Assembly: GCA_011389995.1 (NCBI GenBank) | Contig: JAABTG010000005.1 | Coordinates: forward strand, 1 to 38,634 | Length of the DNA: 38,634 bases | Source of the DNA: Thiotrichales bacterium | GTDB lineage: Bacteria > Pseudomonadota > Gammaproteobacteria > JAABTG01 | Reading direction: 5' to 3' | In this document: positions 10,006 to 18,544 of the stretch, piece by piece | Numbering within the stretch: the first letter of the stretch is position 1 | How the letters are laid out: each line of letters starts with the position of its first letter | The notes under the pieces: generated by a model | Told to the model about the DNA's origin: nothing | The model's input: only the letters and a program-made list of their open reading frames with translations | Database searches by the model: none | Made by a program: the position numbers and the translations under genes

Positions 10006-11214
10006 TCAGTCGCCCACGGTGACGCGGGCGAAACGGCGCTTGCCCACCTGGAACACCGCCGTGGTTCCCGCCGTCACCAGCAGTCTGGGATCCGTCAGGC
10101 GTTCGCCGTCGATGCGCACGGCCCCCTGCTTCACCATGCGGATGGCGTCCGAGGTGCTGGAGGTCAGACCCGCCTCCTTCAACAGGTTGGCTACCGCCAG
10201 GCCATCGGGGCCGGCCGCCAGGGTTACCTCGGCCATGTCCTCGGGCAACACCCCCTGGGTGAAGCGCCGCTCGAAGTCCTCGCGGGCGGCCCTGGCCGCG
10301 GCCTCATCATGGAAGCGGGTGATGAGTTCCATGGCCAGTTGCACCTTGAAGGTGCGCGGGTTCTCTTCGCCCGCCTCCGCACGGGCGCGCATCCCCTGGA
10401 TGTCGGCCAGGGACCAGTCCAGGGACAGCAACTCATAATAGCGCCACATGAGCCGGTCCGAGATGGACATCACCTTGCCGAACATCTCCCGCGGCTCCTC
10501 GGCGATGGCGATGTAGTTGTCGAGGGATTTGGACATCTTCTGCACCCCGTCCAGGCCCTCGAGGATGGGCAGGGTGATGGCCACCTGGGGCTCCTGGCCG
10601 TAGACCTCCTGGAGGTGGCGGCCCATGAGCAGATTGAACTTCTGGTCCGTGCCTCCCAACTCCACGTCGGCCTCCATGACCACGGAGTCATAGCCTTGCA
10701 CCAGGGGATACAGGAACTCATGAACGGCGATGGATTGCCCGCTGCGGTAGCGCTTGTTGAAGTCGTCCCGCTCCAGCATGCGGGCGACGTTGTACTGGGC
10801 GGCCAGTTGCACCAGATCCGCCGCCGACATCCTGTTCATCCAGGTGGAATTGAACATCACCGTGGTGCGTTCGGCATCCAGGATCTTGAATATCTGCTCC
10901 TCGTAGGTACGGGCGTTGGCCATGACCTGGTCCCGGGTGAGGGGCTGGCGGGTGACGTTCTTACCGGTCGGATCGCCGATCATGCCGGTAAAATCACCGA
11001 TGAGGAACAATACCTCATGACCGAGGTCCTGGAACTGCCTGAGTTTGTTCACCAGCACCGTGTGGCCCAGATGAAGATCGGGCGCCGTGGGGTCGAAACC
11101 CGCCTTGATGCGCAGAGGCTTTCCCCGCGCCAGCTTGGTCTTGAGGCCCGCCTCGGGCAATACCTCGTCTGTACCCCGCCGGATGAGCGCCAAGGCCTCG
11201 TCTATGGATGTCAT
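10006..11214 (-). CDS. tyrS: Tyrosyl-tRNA synthetase
   Basis: A 402-residue class I aminoacyl-tRNA synthetase that charges tRNA-Tyr. The HIGH-type motif is HLGH (48-51) and the KMSKS motif is intact (226-230). The specificity region [13 protein letters not shown] is present, and the last 60 residues form an S4 RNA-binding domain ([14 protein letters not shown]). This is the shorter-insert bacterial form common in proteobacteria. It diverges from the M23 peptidase gene, an order shared with Pseudomonas. A 6-bp hairpin (AGGGCC/GGCCCT, 11265-11280) lies in the leader, after an eight-base T-run. Confidence 0.97.
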   Translation of the reverse strand: MTSIDEALALIRRGTDEVLPEAGLKTKLARGKPLRIKAGFDPTAPDLHLGHTVLVNKLRQFQDLGHEVLFLIGDFTGMIGDPTGKNVTRQPLTRDQVMANARTYEEQIFKILDAERTTVMFNSTWMNRMSAADLVQLAAQYNVARMLERDDFNKRYRSGQSIAVHEFLYPLVQGYDSVVMEADVELGGTDQKFNLLMGRHLQEVYGQEPQVAITLPILEGLDGVQKMSKSLDNYIAIAEEPREMFGKVMSISDRLMWRYYELLSLDWSLADIQGMRARAEAGEENPRTFKVQLAMELITRFHDEAAARAAREDFERRFTQGVLPEDMAEVTLAAGPDGLAVANLLKEAGLTSSTSDAIRMVKQGAVRIDGERLTDPRLLVTAGTTAVFQVGKRRFARVTVGD

Positions 11215-11299
11215 GAATGCTGTCGGGTTCGCAAAGAAATGGGGGCCTGAAGCCTACCACAAGGGCCATTTTCGGCCCTAAAAAAAAGCCATGCCCACA

Positions 11300-11328
11300 T
11301 TGACGGAGGTCCCTTATGCGGCTATCTT
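11300..11328 (+). promoter_or_regulatory. Predicted sigma70 promoter of the M23 peptidase gene
   Basis: TTGACG (11300-11305) and TATCTT (11323-11328) are separated by 17 bases. Transcription would begin near 11335, about 20 bases ahead of the first ATG. Confidence 0.55.
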
Positions 11329-11355
11329 TCGCGAAACAAAATACAAACTGTATCA

Positions 11356-13188
11356 ATGAATTATCATATATACGTTAAGAACGACTACAACGTGATGGGG
11401 GAGAAAAGGGGCGGGTCAACAGGCCGTCGCCTGTCCCTGGTATCGGGAGTCATCGCCATCGCCCTCGGCATCAGCGCCTTCGGCTATCTGGGGCCATCGG
11501 GCAGCCCGGCCGCAGATGCCGCACCGGCATCTGCGGGGACGGTTGATCCGGTAGTCGGCGAGACCCGGGGCACCGCCGACCGGGTTGCACCGGGCACCAT
11601 GGTGGCTGCCCTGGACGCGGCCCCCGTTGCGGCCCCGCCCGCCATGCCGGCCACGGCGCCACCCCAAGGTTCGGCCGTCGCGCCGGATATCAGCGCGCTT
11701 GACGCCACCGTCACTTCCGGGGACTCCCTGGCCCGCATCTTCCGGCGGCTCGGCATACCGGCCGCGGAATTAATGGCGGTGGTGCAGGAGGATACCGAAC
11801 GGCGGTTGTCACGACTGAAGCCGGGACAGAACCTTACCCTGGAGGTAACCGAAGACGAGCGCCTGCAGCGACTCACCTGGCGACAGGCCCCAGGCGAGTC
11901 GCTGGTGGCCACGCGTACCCCTGACGGCTTCTCTTTCCGCGTGGTGCAGGAAGAAGCCCCCTCCCAGGACGCCCCGAGGGGCAGCTCCACCCCGAGCCCC
12001 GGGATCGCCTCGACGGCACCGACGGGCGTGCCGGCCGAGAGGGTGACCGGCATCACCCCCGCGGACGGAATTCCCGCCGTCAGAGCCCTGGGAGCCGAGG
12101 TGCAGCCCGGGGATTCCCTGGCCCTCATCTTTCGCCGCCTCGGCGTCCCCCCCGCGGAACTGGCCGGTCTGGTGAGGGACGGCGACATCCGCAAACGCCT
12201 GTCACCCATAAAGCCGGGACAGCGGATCACCCTCGAGGTGGACGACACCAGCAGCCTGCAGCGGCTGGTGTGGCAGCAGGACCGCATCACCGCTCTGGTA
12301 GCGGAACGCGCGGCGCGGGGGTTCTCCATCCGCGTAGAGGAAATGGAGATGACCACCCGGCGTGTGGCCACCTCGGGAAGCATCAGCAGTTCCCTGTTCG
12401 AGGCCGGGGTCGCCGCCGGCCTGTCGGATCGCACCATTATGGAAATGGCCGAGATCCTGGGGTGGGACATCGACTTCGCCCAGGACCTGCGGCAGGGCGA
12501 CCATTTTACCGTCCTCTACGAGGAACACTTCGACGACCAGGGCGAGAAACTCAAAGACGGCAACATCCTGGCGCTGGAGTTCGTCAACCGCGGGCGCACC
12601 GTGAGTGCCCTGCGCTTCACCAAGCCCTCCGGAGACGCCGACTACTACTCCCCCGATGGCCACAGTATGCGCAAGGCGTTCCGGCGCATGCCGGTGCGTT
12701 TCGGCCGCGTGAGTTCGCGTTTCACCACGGCCCGTTGGCACCCGGTGCTCCATCGCTTCCGGGCCCACAAGGGGGTGGATTATGCGGCCCCCCGGGGAAC
12801 CCCCATCCTGGCCACGGGAGACGGCAAGGTGCTGTTCCGCGGCACCAAGGGAGGCTACGGCAAGACCATCGTCATCAAGCACGGCGAGCGCTATACCACC
12901 CTCTACGCCCACATGTCGGGATACAGCAAGAATACCCGGCAGGGGAATCGGGTGAAGCAGGGTCAGGTGGTGGGATACGTGGGCAGTAGCGGTCTCGCCA
13001 CCGGCCCCCATGTCCACTACGAGTTCCGGGTGGCCGGCGTGCACCGGGACCCCCTGAAGGTCGAATTGCCCAAGGCCCTGCCCCTGGAACGGGAGCACAT
13101 GGACGACTTCCGCGAGAAGACCGCGCCCCTCCTCGCCCACCTGGAGCGGCTACGCCAGACCCGGGTCGCCCTCAACGACGGCGAGTAG
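11356..13188 (+). CDS. M23 murein DD-endopeptidase with two OapA/LysM-like domains
   Basis: A 610-residue membrane-anchored peptidoglycan hydrolase related to MepM. A signal anchor lies at about residues 25-46, then a Pro/Ala-rich linker. Two similar OapA/LysM-like modules follow at about 117-197 and 247-327; both contain SGD/PGDSLA-IFRRLG and an LKPGQ/IKPGQ turn, so this is an internal duplication. The LytM/M23 catalytic domain (about 465-565) has the zinc ligands His471 and Asp475 (HKGVD) and His554 in HVH, plus His519 (YAHM). Such enzymes cut cross-links to allow wall growth. No good ribosome-binding site is seen, and the ATG at 11395 is an alternative start. It precedes anmK. Confidence 0.9.
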   Translation: MNYHIYVKNDYNVMGEKRGGSTGRRLSLVSGVIAIALGISAFGYLGPSGSPAADAAPASAGTVDPVVGETRGTADRVAPGTMVAALDAAPVAAPPAMPATAPPQGSAVAPDISALDATVTSGDSLARIFRRLGIPAAELMAVVQEDTERRLSRLKPGQNLTLEVTEDERLQRLTWRQAPGESLVATRTPDGFSFRVVQEEAPSQDAPRGSSTPSPGIASTAPTGVPAERVTGITPADGIPAVRALGAEVQPGDSLALIFRRLGVPPAELAGLVRDGDIRKRLSPIKPGQRITLEVDDTSSLQRLVWQQDRITALVAERAARGFSIRVEEMEMTTRRVATSGSISSSLFEAGVAAGLSDRTIMEMAEILGWDIDFAQDLRQGDHFTVLYEEHFDDQGEKLKDGNILALEFVNRGRTVSALRFTKPSGDADYYSPDGHSMRKAFRRMPVRFGRVSSRFTTARWHPVLHRFRAHKGVDYAAPRGTPILATGDGKVLFRGTKGGYGKTIVIKHGERYTTLYAHMSGYSKNTRQGNRVKQGQVVGYVGSSGLATGPHVHYEFRVAGVHRDPLKVELPKALPLEREHMDDFREKTAPLLAHLERLRQTRVALNDGE

Positions 13189-13192
13189 GGCC

Positions 13193-13221
13193 CTCGGCGG
13201 GCCGGGATATAGTCCGCCGAG
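13193..13221 (+). other. Intercistronic hairpin between the M23 gene and anmK
   Basis: CTCGGCGG (13193-13200) and CCGCCGAG (13214-13221) form a perfect 8-bp stem with a 13-base loop. No T-run follows, so termination is unlikely. It may stabilise the upstream message or alter anmK translation. Confidence 0.5.
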
Positions 13222-13246
13222 CCACTCCGCCGCCGACCCGCCCCCG

Positions 13247-14401
13247 ATGGCCCGATATATCGGCCTCATCTCCGGCACCAGCATGGATGGTATCGATACC
13301 GCCCTGGTGAGCATCGCCGGGGATGGGCGGTTGAGTTTGGACCATGGCCGGACGTGGCCGCTTCCCGAGCCCCTGCAGAGGGAGCTCCACGAGCTGTGCC
13401 AAGCGGGCGGGACCGACGAACTGCGGCGCATGATGGGCCTGGACCGGGCTCTCGGCGAGGCCTTGGCGGCGGCGGTGGGGGCCATCCTGCGGGACACCGG
13501 TGTGCCGGCCCGGGCCATCACGGCCATCGGCAGCCACGGTCAGACCCTGCGTCACTACCCTGAGCCCGGGGTCCACAGCACCCTGCAGGTGGGCGACCCG
13601 ACCATTATCGCCGAGCGCACCGGTATCACCACGGTTGCGGACTTCCGCCGCCGCGATATGGCGGCGGGTGGCGAAGGCGCCCCCCTGGCCCCCGCCTTCC
13701 ACCAGTTCTTCCTCGGCCGCGGTCCCCTGCGCCGCGCCGTGCTCAACCTCGGAGGAATCGCCAATCTCACCCTGCTGGATACGGCGGACGGGCTCATGGG
13801 CTTCGACTGCGGGCCGGCCAACACCCTCCTGGACCGCTGGACCCGGCGTCATCTGGGGACATCCCTCGATGAGGGAGGGACATGGGCGGCGACGGGTAAG
13901 GTGATCCCGGAGTGCCTGGACGTCCTGCTCGCGGATCCCTACCTCGGCAGGCCTCCCCCCAAGAGCACGGGACGCGAATACTTCAATCTGGAATGGCTGG
14001 AGGCGCGCCTCGGAGACGCCTTACACGAGCAGCGGGCCGCGGATATCCAGGCCACCCTGGTGGCCCTCACCGCGCAGTCGGTGGCGCGGGCCCTGGTGCG
14101 GTCCGCCAAGGAGGTGGAAGAGGTGCTGGTGTGCGGCGGCGGGGTACACAACCCGGTGCTGATGGCGGCCCTGGAGGGGGCATTGCCGAGCCGCCGGGTG
14201 GCCTCCATGGCCGAGGCCGGCCTGGACCCGGACTACGTGGAGGCGGCGGCCTTCGCCTGGCTCGCCCACCGCGCCCTGGCAGGGAAGCCGGGAAACGCGC
14301 CCTCCGTCACCGGGGCCCGCCACGCGGTGGTGCTGGGGGCCATCCACCCCGCAGGGGTCTCCGCCCAGCCGCCGGGCGGGGAGTCATCCCCGGGCGGTTG
14401 A
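13247..14401 (+). CDS. anmK: Anhydro-N-acetylmuramic acid kinase
   Basis: A 384-residue kinase of the ASKHA fold. The N-terminus YIGLISGTSMDGID is the family's phosphate-binding signature, and VADFRRRDMAAGGEGAPL and NLGGIANLT are further conserved blocks. AnmK hydrolyses and phosphorylates 1,6-anhydro-MurNAc to MurNAc-6-phosphate during wall recycling. It lies 58 bases after the M23 endopeptidase gene on the same strand, so wall turnover and recycling are paired. The C-terminus has a short Pro/Gly-rich tail. It converges with erpA. Confidence 0.96.
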   Translation: MARYIGLISGTSMDGIDTALVSIAGDGRLSLDHGRTWPLPEPLQRELHELCQAGGTDELRRMMGLDRALGEALAAAVGAILRDTGVPARAITAIGSHGQTLRHYPEPGVHSTLQVGDPTIIAERTGITTVADFRRRDMAAGGEGAPLAPAFHQFFLGRGPLRRAVLNLGGIANLTLLDTADGLMGFDCGPANTLLDRWTRRHLGTSLDEGGTWAATGKVIPECLDVLLADPYLGRPPPKSTGREYFNLEWLEARLGDALHEQRAADIQATLVALTAQSVARALVRSAKEVEEVLVCGGGVHNPVLMAALEGALPSRRVASMAEAGLDPDYVEAAAFAWLAHRALAGKPGNAPSVTGARHAVVLGAIHPAGVSAQPPGGESSPGG

Positions 14402-14505
14402 CCGCCATGGCCGGCTGAGCCACCACAACCCGGTCTGCAGCGCTCAACTGTGGAGACTGGGACTGGATGGCCGCGGCAGGACGGGGCCTTTGGGGGGGCG
14501 GGACG

Positions 14506-14859
14506 TCAGATGGCGAAGGAGGACCCGCAACCGCAGGTGGTACTGGCGTTGGGGTTGCGCACGACGAACTGGGCCCCCTGGAGGTCTTCCTTGTAATCGA
14601 GCTCCGCCCCTTCCAGATACTGGGCGCTCATGGGATCCACGATAAACTTGACCCCGCCCTTTTCCACCACGCTGTCACCGTCCTGCATGGTCTCATCGAA
14701 GCTGAAGCCATACTGGAATCCGGAGCAACCACCGCCCTGGACGTAGACGCGGAGCATGAGGGCGGCATTGCCTTCGTCGTCGATCAGCTGTCTGACCTTG
14801 TTGGCCGCGCTGTCGGAGATGCTGAGGGCATCGGAGGTTTCCATGATTGTCGCATTCAT
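14506..14859 (-). CDS. erpA: Iron-sulfur cluster insertion protein ErpA
   Basis: A 117-residue A-type Fe-S carrier. The three cluster ligands are present: Cys45 in GGGCSGFQY, then Cys109 and Cys111 in the C-terminal CGCGSSF. ErpA receives clusters from IscU or SufB and hands them to targets such as IspG/IspH and respiratory enzymes. It sits between anmK and a bactofilin gene, as in Pseudomonas. A palindrome lies just upstream, which could be an operator or weak terminator. A second, different A-type protein occurs at 19889-20284. Confidence 0.95.
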   Translation of the reverse strand: MNATIMETSDALSISDSAANKVRQLIDDEGNAALMLRVYVQGGGCSGFQYGFSFDETMQDGDSVVEKGGVKFIVDPMSAQYLEGAELDYKEDLQGAQFVVRNPNASTTCGCGSSFAI

Positions 14860-14896
14860 TCTATCTGGGCTCCAAAGTGGTCATCGGGCGGAAAAT

Positions 14897-14912
14897 GACA
14901 CTCCCGGGTGTC
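14897..14912. promoter_or_regulatory. 16-base palindrome between bactofilin and erpA genes
   Basis: GACACTCCCGGGTGTC is nearly self-complementary. It lies 38 bases before the erpA start. On the minus strand it is followed by ATTTTCC, so it could be a weak bactofilin terminator or an operator for erpA. It does not resemble a known IscR site. Confidence 0.35.
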
Positions 14913-14923
14913 GTAATCAAGTA

Positions 14924-15355
14924 TCACTCTTCAGGGGATAACGCGGCATCAGCGTGGCTCAACACCGGCGGTGGCGCCGTATCGCCCTGGGACCGGACCA
15001 GGTTGCCGTTGACCTCGGCACCCATGGCCATCTCAATGAGATTGTAATACACGTTCCCTGTGACCTTGGCGTTGGACGCCAGTTCAATGTGTTCGGCGGC
15101 ATGGACATCCCCCAGAACGCCACCATCGAGGATGATGTTGGGCACCCGCACTTCGCCCTCGATGATGCCGGTCTTGCTCACCGTCAGCACGGCGCCGGTA
15201 TGGTCATCGGCGAGCACGTTGCCCCGCACGGAGCCATCGATATGCAGACGCACCGCACCGCTGAAACGGATGTCGCCGAGCACCTCGGTATTTTTACCCA
15301 CCAGGGTATCGGTATCGGCCTTGGGGGCCCTGTGTTTCCTGTTACGTCCAATCAC
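14924..15355 (-). CDS. Bactofilin-family cytoskeletal protein
   Basis: A 143-residue bactofilin. The start is taken as GTG at 15355, which overlaps the upstream DUF6776 stop as GTGA and follows a GAGGG sequence. Residues from about 20 to 115 are regular short beta repeats (TEVLGDIRFSGAVRLHIDGSV pattern, with GxVxGxV spacing) that build the right-handed beta-helix of DUF583. Bactofilins polymerise without nucleotide into membrane-associated filaments and often position murein enzymes. The nearby wall genes fit that theme. The N- and C-terminal tails are short and flexible. Confidence 0.88.
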   Translation of the reverse strand: MIGRNRKHRAPKADTDTLVGKNTEVLGDIRFSGAVRLHIDGSVRGNVLADDHTGAVLTVSKTGIIEGEVRVPNIILDGGVLGDVHAAEHIELASNAKVTGNVYYNLIEMAMGAEVNGNLVRSQGDTAPPPVLSHADAALSPEE

Positions 15356-16089
15356 CGCTGCCCTCTCTGTAGGCTGTCCACCACTGCGGACCACTGGTAG
15401 CTGTGGTCGACGTGGATGCTGTCCTCGTCGCCGGCCCTGACCGAAACCTCCACCTGCTGTGGTTCGAACCCCGGGGGCAGCAGAATCCTGCCGTCCAACT
15501 GCCGGAAGTGTTTGAGCTTGAATTCCTGTCGCGCACCCGCCCCCAGATCCTTGGCTTCGATGGTGTGACGCTGTCCCTCCAGCCTCCCCGTCAACCGCAG
15601 ATCCATGGCGCCTTCAATCACATTATCACCTTTGCCCATGTGCGTTAACACGACGCGATAGCCGTAGGCGCCCTCGCCTCCCGCCGCCTGGAACCTGAGG
15701 CCATGCACGCCCAGGGTCGCCGTCTCCAGGGAGCGCTTGAAGAGCCCCCGATAGAACTGGACTTCATCACGCAATTCCGCGATACGCAGGCCCTGGGCCG
15801 CCAGATCCGCCTCCACCATTCGGTAGGCCTCGCCCTTGACCTGAATCTCGCGCCGCAGGATGGCCACCTCCGCCGCCAGCCGGGTGTTCTCCGCCGAGAG
15901 CTCATCCACGTGCCGTGCCAGGTCACGTCGTACCAGGGAGGATTCGGCCAGGGCCCCGAGGGTGTCACCCAGTTCCCGCCAGTACAGTGCCGCCGCGGCC
16001 ACCAGCACCAGGGCCAGCAGGAGCGCGAACCACAACGCAGTGCGCCAGGGCCGGTGGGCCCTGATGGCCAGGGGGTCGAATCTTCCCAA
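15352..16089 (-). CDS. DUF6776-like membrane protein with coiled coil
   Basis: A 245-residue bitopic inner-membrane protein. The start is set at TTG 16089, which has GAGGG 8 bases upstream; longer readings run into argC. One transmembrane helix is seen at about residues 17-37 and a periplasmic coiled coil at about 50-110 (LSAENTRLAAEVAILRREIQV). A C-terminal beta-rich domain follows, ending in the SYQWSAVVDSLQRGQR tail. It matches the conserved protein encoded between argC and erpA in Pseudomonas. Function unknown; coupling to bactofilin by overlapping start and stop suggests they act together in the envelope. Confidence 0.7.
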   Translation of the reverse strand: MGRFDPLAIRAHRPWRTALWFALLLALVLVAAAALYWRELGDTLGALAESSLVRRDLARHVDELSAENTRLAAEVAILRREIQVKGEAYRMVEADLAAQGLRIAELRDEVQFYRGLFKRSLETATLGVHGLRFQAAGGEGAYGYRVVLTHMGKGDNVIEGAMDLRLTGRLEGQRHTIEAKDLGAGARQEFKLKHFRQLDGRILLPPGFEPQQVEVSVRAGDEDSIHVDHSYQWSAVVDSLQRGQR

Positions 16090-16106
16090 GGCCGTGTCCC
16101 TCGTCC

Positions 16107-17138
16107 CTAAGGCAGCAGGCCGGGGGCCCCGAGACCCGTGGCCTCGGGCAGTCCGTGCATGATGTTCATGTTCTGAATGGCCTGGGAGGCCGCCCCCTTG
16201 GCCAGATTGTCGATGACGGACAGCACCACCGCGGTGTCGCCCTGCTGGGGGCGGTGGACGGCTATGCGGCACATGTTGGTCCCCCGCACGCTACGCGTCT
16301 CCGGGTGGCCACCGGCCGCCAACACATCCACGAAGGGCTCGTCGCGGTAGCGTTCCTCGAACAGCCTCTGAAGATCCGTATCATGGCTGACCAGCCGGCC
16401 GTAGAGGGTGGCATGGATGCCCCGAATCATGGGCACGAGATGGGGCACGAAGGTCAGGCCCACCGCGCCGCCCGCCATGACGGCGAGGCCCTGGCGGATC
16501 TCGGGCAGATGACGATGACCGGGGACGCCGTAGGCCTTGAAGGACTCTCCCGTCTCACACAGCAGCAGCGGCACACTGGCATTGCGGCCCCCGCCGCTGG
16601 CGCCGGATTTGGCATCGGCCACGAGGGAGGTGTTGTCCACCACGCCCGCCTCCATCAACGGCATCAGGCCGAGGAGGACCGCCGTCGGATAACAACCGGG
16701 ATTGGCCACCAGCCGGGCCGCGCTGATGGCAGCCCGGTTGGCCTCGGGCAGGCCATAGACGGCCTCCTCCAGCAGTTCGGGAGCCGCGTGTTCCATACCG
16801 TACCAGTGATGCCACGCGGAGGCCTCGCGGAGGCGGAAATCCGCCGCCAGATCGATCACGCGGGTCCCCGCCTCCAGCAATGCCCGGGCCATGGTCATGG
16901 CGGTGCCGTTGGGGGTGGCGAAGAACACCACGTCACAACTCGCCAGGGCCGCCTCGGCAGGGGGAACGAATACCAGGTCCGTGTGACCCCGCAGATTGGG
17001 AAACACCTCCGCCACGGCCTTGCCGGCCTCGCCCCGGGAGGTGATCACCCGCAGCCGCGCCTGCGGATGCTGCACCAGAAATCTCAGCAACTCGGCGCCG
17101 GTATACCCGGTGCCACCCACGATGCCCACTTCGATCAT
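16107..17138 (-). CDS. argC: N-acetyl-gamma-glutamyl-phosphate reductase
   Basis: A 343-residue enzyme of arginine synthesis that reduces N-acetylglutamyl phosphate to the semialdehyde with NADPH. The ATG at 17138 gives the family N-terminus [14 protein letters not shown] with the Gly-rich NADP loop (8-14); the reading frame extends further upstream but that part is not protein-like. The catalytic Cys149 sits in VANPGCYPT, and [11 protein letters not shown] is also conserved. It heads the argC-DUF6776-bactofilin-erpA run. Upstream lie a promoter candidate, a strong terminator and an inverted repeat (17232-17395), hinting at a regulated leader. Confidence 0.96.
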   Translation of the reverse strand: MIEVGIVGGTGYTGAELLRFLVQHPQARLRVITSRGEAGKAVAEVFPNLRGHTDLVFVPPAEAALASCDVVFFATPNGTAMTMARALLEAGTRVIDLAADFRLREASAWHHWYGMEHAAPELLEEAVYGLPEANRAAISAARLVANPGCYPTAVLLGLMPLMEAGVVDNTSLVADAKSGASGGGRNASVPLLLCETGESFKAYGVPGHRHLPEIRQGLAVMAGGAVGLTFVPHLVPMIRGIHATLYGRLVSHDTDLQRLFEERYRDEPFVDVLAAGGHPETRSVRGTNMCRIAVHRPQQGDTAVVLSVIDNLAKGAASQAIQNMNIMHGLPEATGLGAPGLLP

Positions 17139-17231
17139 GCGCCTTCCCACCCCCGCCTTGGGACATCCCGCCCGGACCAAACCCTGAACACCCACGGGGT
17201 CCAGGGATATGCTGAAGAAACGCTGACCCCA

Positions 17232-17275
17232 TTCCTGCCGGATGGAATCGGCGTTTTCCCAGTGGCCGGCAGGAA
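17232..17275 (-). repeat. Inverted repeat in the argC leader
   Basis: TTCCTGCCGG (17232-17241) and CCGGCAGGAA (17266-17275) are perfect 10-base inverted arms around a 24-base loop. It lies between the terminator at 17291-17312 and the argC start, in a region with no gene. Confidence 0.6.
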
Positions 17276-17290
17276 ATGCCGACAGAAAAC

Positions 17291-17312
17291 AAAAAAGCGG
17301 CCGAAGCCGCTT
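17291..17312 (-). terminator. Strong intrinsic terminator upstream of argC
   Basis: On the minus strand AAGCGGC, the stable tetraloop TTCG and GCCGCTT form a 7-bp stem whose 3' arm runs into a T tract (17296-17291). No minus-strand gene ends near it; it lies about 150 bases before argC and 50-70 bases after a possible promoter, so it would end a short leader or small RNA. Confidence 0.75.
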
Positions 17313-17314
17313 CG

Positions 17315-17344
17315 CAGACACTGATACAACATGTTCGTTATAAT
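17315..17344 (+). promoter_or_regulatory. Predicted promoter for the TlpA-like gene
   Basis: A perfect TATAAT (17339-17344) lies 18 bases after CAGACA (17315-17320). It points toward the TlpA-like gene and faces the minus-strand promoter at 17367-17395. Confidence 0.5.
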
Positions 17345-17366
17345 CAGGTCATCCCGTATGGCAGCT

Positions 17367-17395
17367 AAGTTAAGCACTAACGCATAAGCTGTCAA
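17367..17395 (-). promoter_or_regulatory. Predicted promoter for the argC leader or a small RNA
   Basis: On the minus strand a perfect TTGACA (17395-17390) is 17 bases from TAACTT (17372-17367), a weak -10. Transcription would start near 17360 and reach the terminator after about 65 bases. Confidence 0.45.
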
Positions 17396-17479
17396 CTTGA
17401 TGATTTGACGAAAAATCGTGCTTCGACCCGCCCTCCCGGGATGGGTCCCTCGCCGTTCTTCCATCCAGGATCTCATGCC

Positions 17480-18031
17480 GTGTCCTCCAGCCCTTCCCAG
17501 TCCCCGCGACCCCGGCGACGCCGGCGCTGGCTCGTTCCCGTCCTCATGCTGGGGCTGGTGCTGGGGCTGGCCACCTGGAACCTGCGCTCCCCGCCGGGCG
17601 CGGCGCCCCGGGACGTGGTGTTCCAACTCATCGATGGACGGCGTATCGCCCTCGACGATCTGCGCGGCCGGCCGGTGCTGGTGAGCTTCTGGGCCACCAC
17701 CTGCCCGGCCTGCCTGCGGGAGATCCCCCATCTCAAGACCCTGTACCGGGAAGCCGCCCCCAAGGGGCTGGTGATGGTGGCGGTGGCCATGCCCTACGAC
17801 CCTCCCAGCGAGGTCCTGGGCCTGGCGGCCGACCGCGAACTGCCCTATGACATCGCCGTGGATGTCCAGGGCCGGGTACTGCGCGCCTTCGGGCGCGTGC
17901 CGGGGACCCCCACCCATTTCCTCATGGACGGCGAAGGCGACATCGTGCACCACCGCGTGGGCCCGCTGGACACCCGGCGCGTCCTGGATCTCGTCACCGA
18001 CGACACCACCCGCGCCCGGCCAACCGGCTGA
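17480..18031 (+). CDS. Membrane-anchored TlpA-like thioredoxin protein
   Basis: A 183-residue protein from the GTG at 17480, preferred because AGGA lies 9 bases upstream and the product begins just before an Arg-rich cytoplasmic end (PRPRRRRRW). ATG 17441 is an alternative. A single helix at about residues 17-33 anchors it, and the rest is a periplasmic thioredoxin fold with SFWATTCPAC (Cys75/Cys78) and a late cis-Pro segment GTPTHFL. The TlpA/ResA family reduces periplasmic disulfides. It stands alone between the argC leader and yggX, so its partner is unknown. It differs from the TlpA-like fragment at the left edge (CPAC rather than CPPC). Confidence 0.85.
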   Translation: MSSSPSQSPRPRRRRRWLVPVLMLGLVLGLATWNLRSPPGAAPRDVVFQLIDGRRIALDDLRGRPVLVSFWATTCPACLREIPHLKTLYREAAPKGLVMVAVAMPYDPPSEVLGLAADRELPYDIAVDVQGRVLRAFGRVPGTPTHFLMDGEGDIVHHRVGPLDTRRVLDLVTDDTTRARPTG

Positions 18032-18122
18032 CAGAGCAGGGCGCGTGAAAGTCCCGTCATGTCTCCGGGATATGGGCCCGATTCCCATGTTAGTATGCCG
18101 CGGAATACGACATGATCGGCTG

Positions 18123-18160
18123 TTTTAGCGACTATTTTTAGCGACTATTTTTAGCGACTA
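18123..18160 (+). repeat. 13-bp tandem repeat upstream of yggX
   Basis: Three head-to-tail copies of TTTTTAGCGACTA lie at 18123-18134 (one T short), 18135-18147 and 18148-18160. They end 27 bases before the yggX start. The AT-rich units may carry promoter elements or a binding site; the perfect identity suggests recent slippage. Confidence 0.8.
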
Positions 18161-18187
18161 ACGGACACTACAGAAACGGGAAACACC

Positions 18188-18472
18188 ATGACGAGAACGG
18201 TGCACTGTGTGGTCCTCAAGCGGGAGGCGGAAGGCCTGGACGCCCCGCCCCACCCGGGTGAACTCGGGGAGCGCATCTATGAGAACGTATCCAAGGAAGG
18301 CTGGCAGCAATGGCTTGATCGCCTCACCACCATCATCAACGAGAACGGGCTGAACACGGGTGATCCCGGCACCATCGAGATCATCGAGGGCCACATGCTC
18401 GGCTTCTTCTTCAATGAAGGGGAGGGTGGCGGCCCGCCATCCGGCTTCCAGGCCCCGGGCGCCAAGAAATAG
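18188..18472 (+). CDS. yggX: Probable Fe(2+)-trafficking protein YggX
   Basis: A 94-residue small cytoplasmic protein of the YggX family; usual length is about 90. The N-terminus MTRTVHCVVLKREAEGLD contains the conserved Cys7, and the central helix has ENVSKEGWQQWL followed by TIINENGLN, all family hallmarks. YggX protects Fe-S enzymes from superoxide and iron damage, through a mechanism that is still debated. In many relatives it sits with mutY; here it stands alone behind a 13-bp tandem repeat. The C-terminus is slightly Gly/Pro rich. It converges with the ATP-grasp gene. Confidence 0.96.
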   Translation: MTRTVHCVVLKREAEGLDAPPHPGELGERIYENVSKEGWQQWLDRLTTIINENGLNTGDPGTIEIIEGHMLGFFFNEGEGGGPPSGFQAPGAKK

Positions 18473-18544
18473 CCCTGAGAAAACGCCGCCATTGAGGGTT
18501 TCCCCCCGAGCCGGTTCGGGCGACGCTGATCCCATCCGGCCGGA

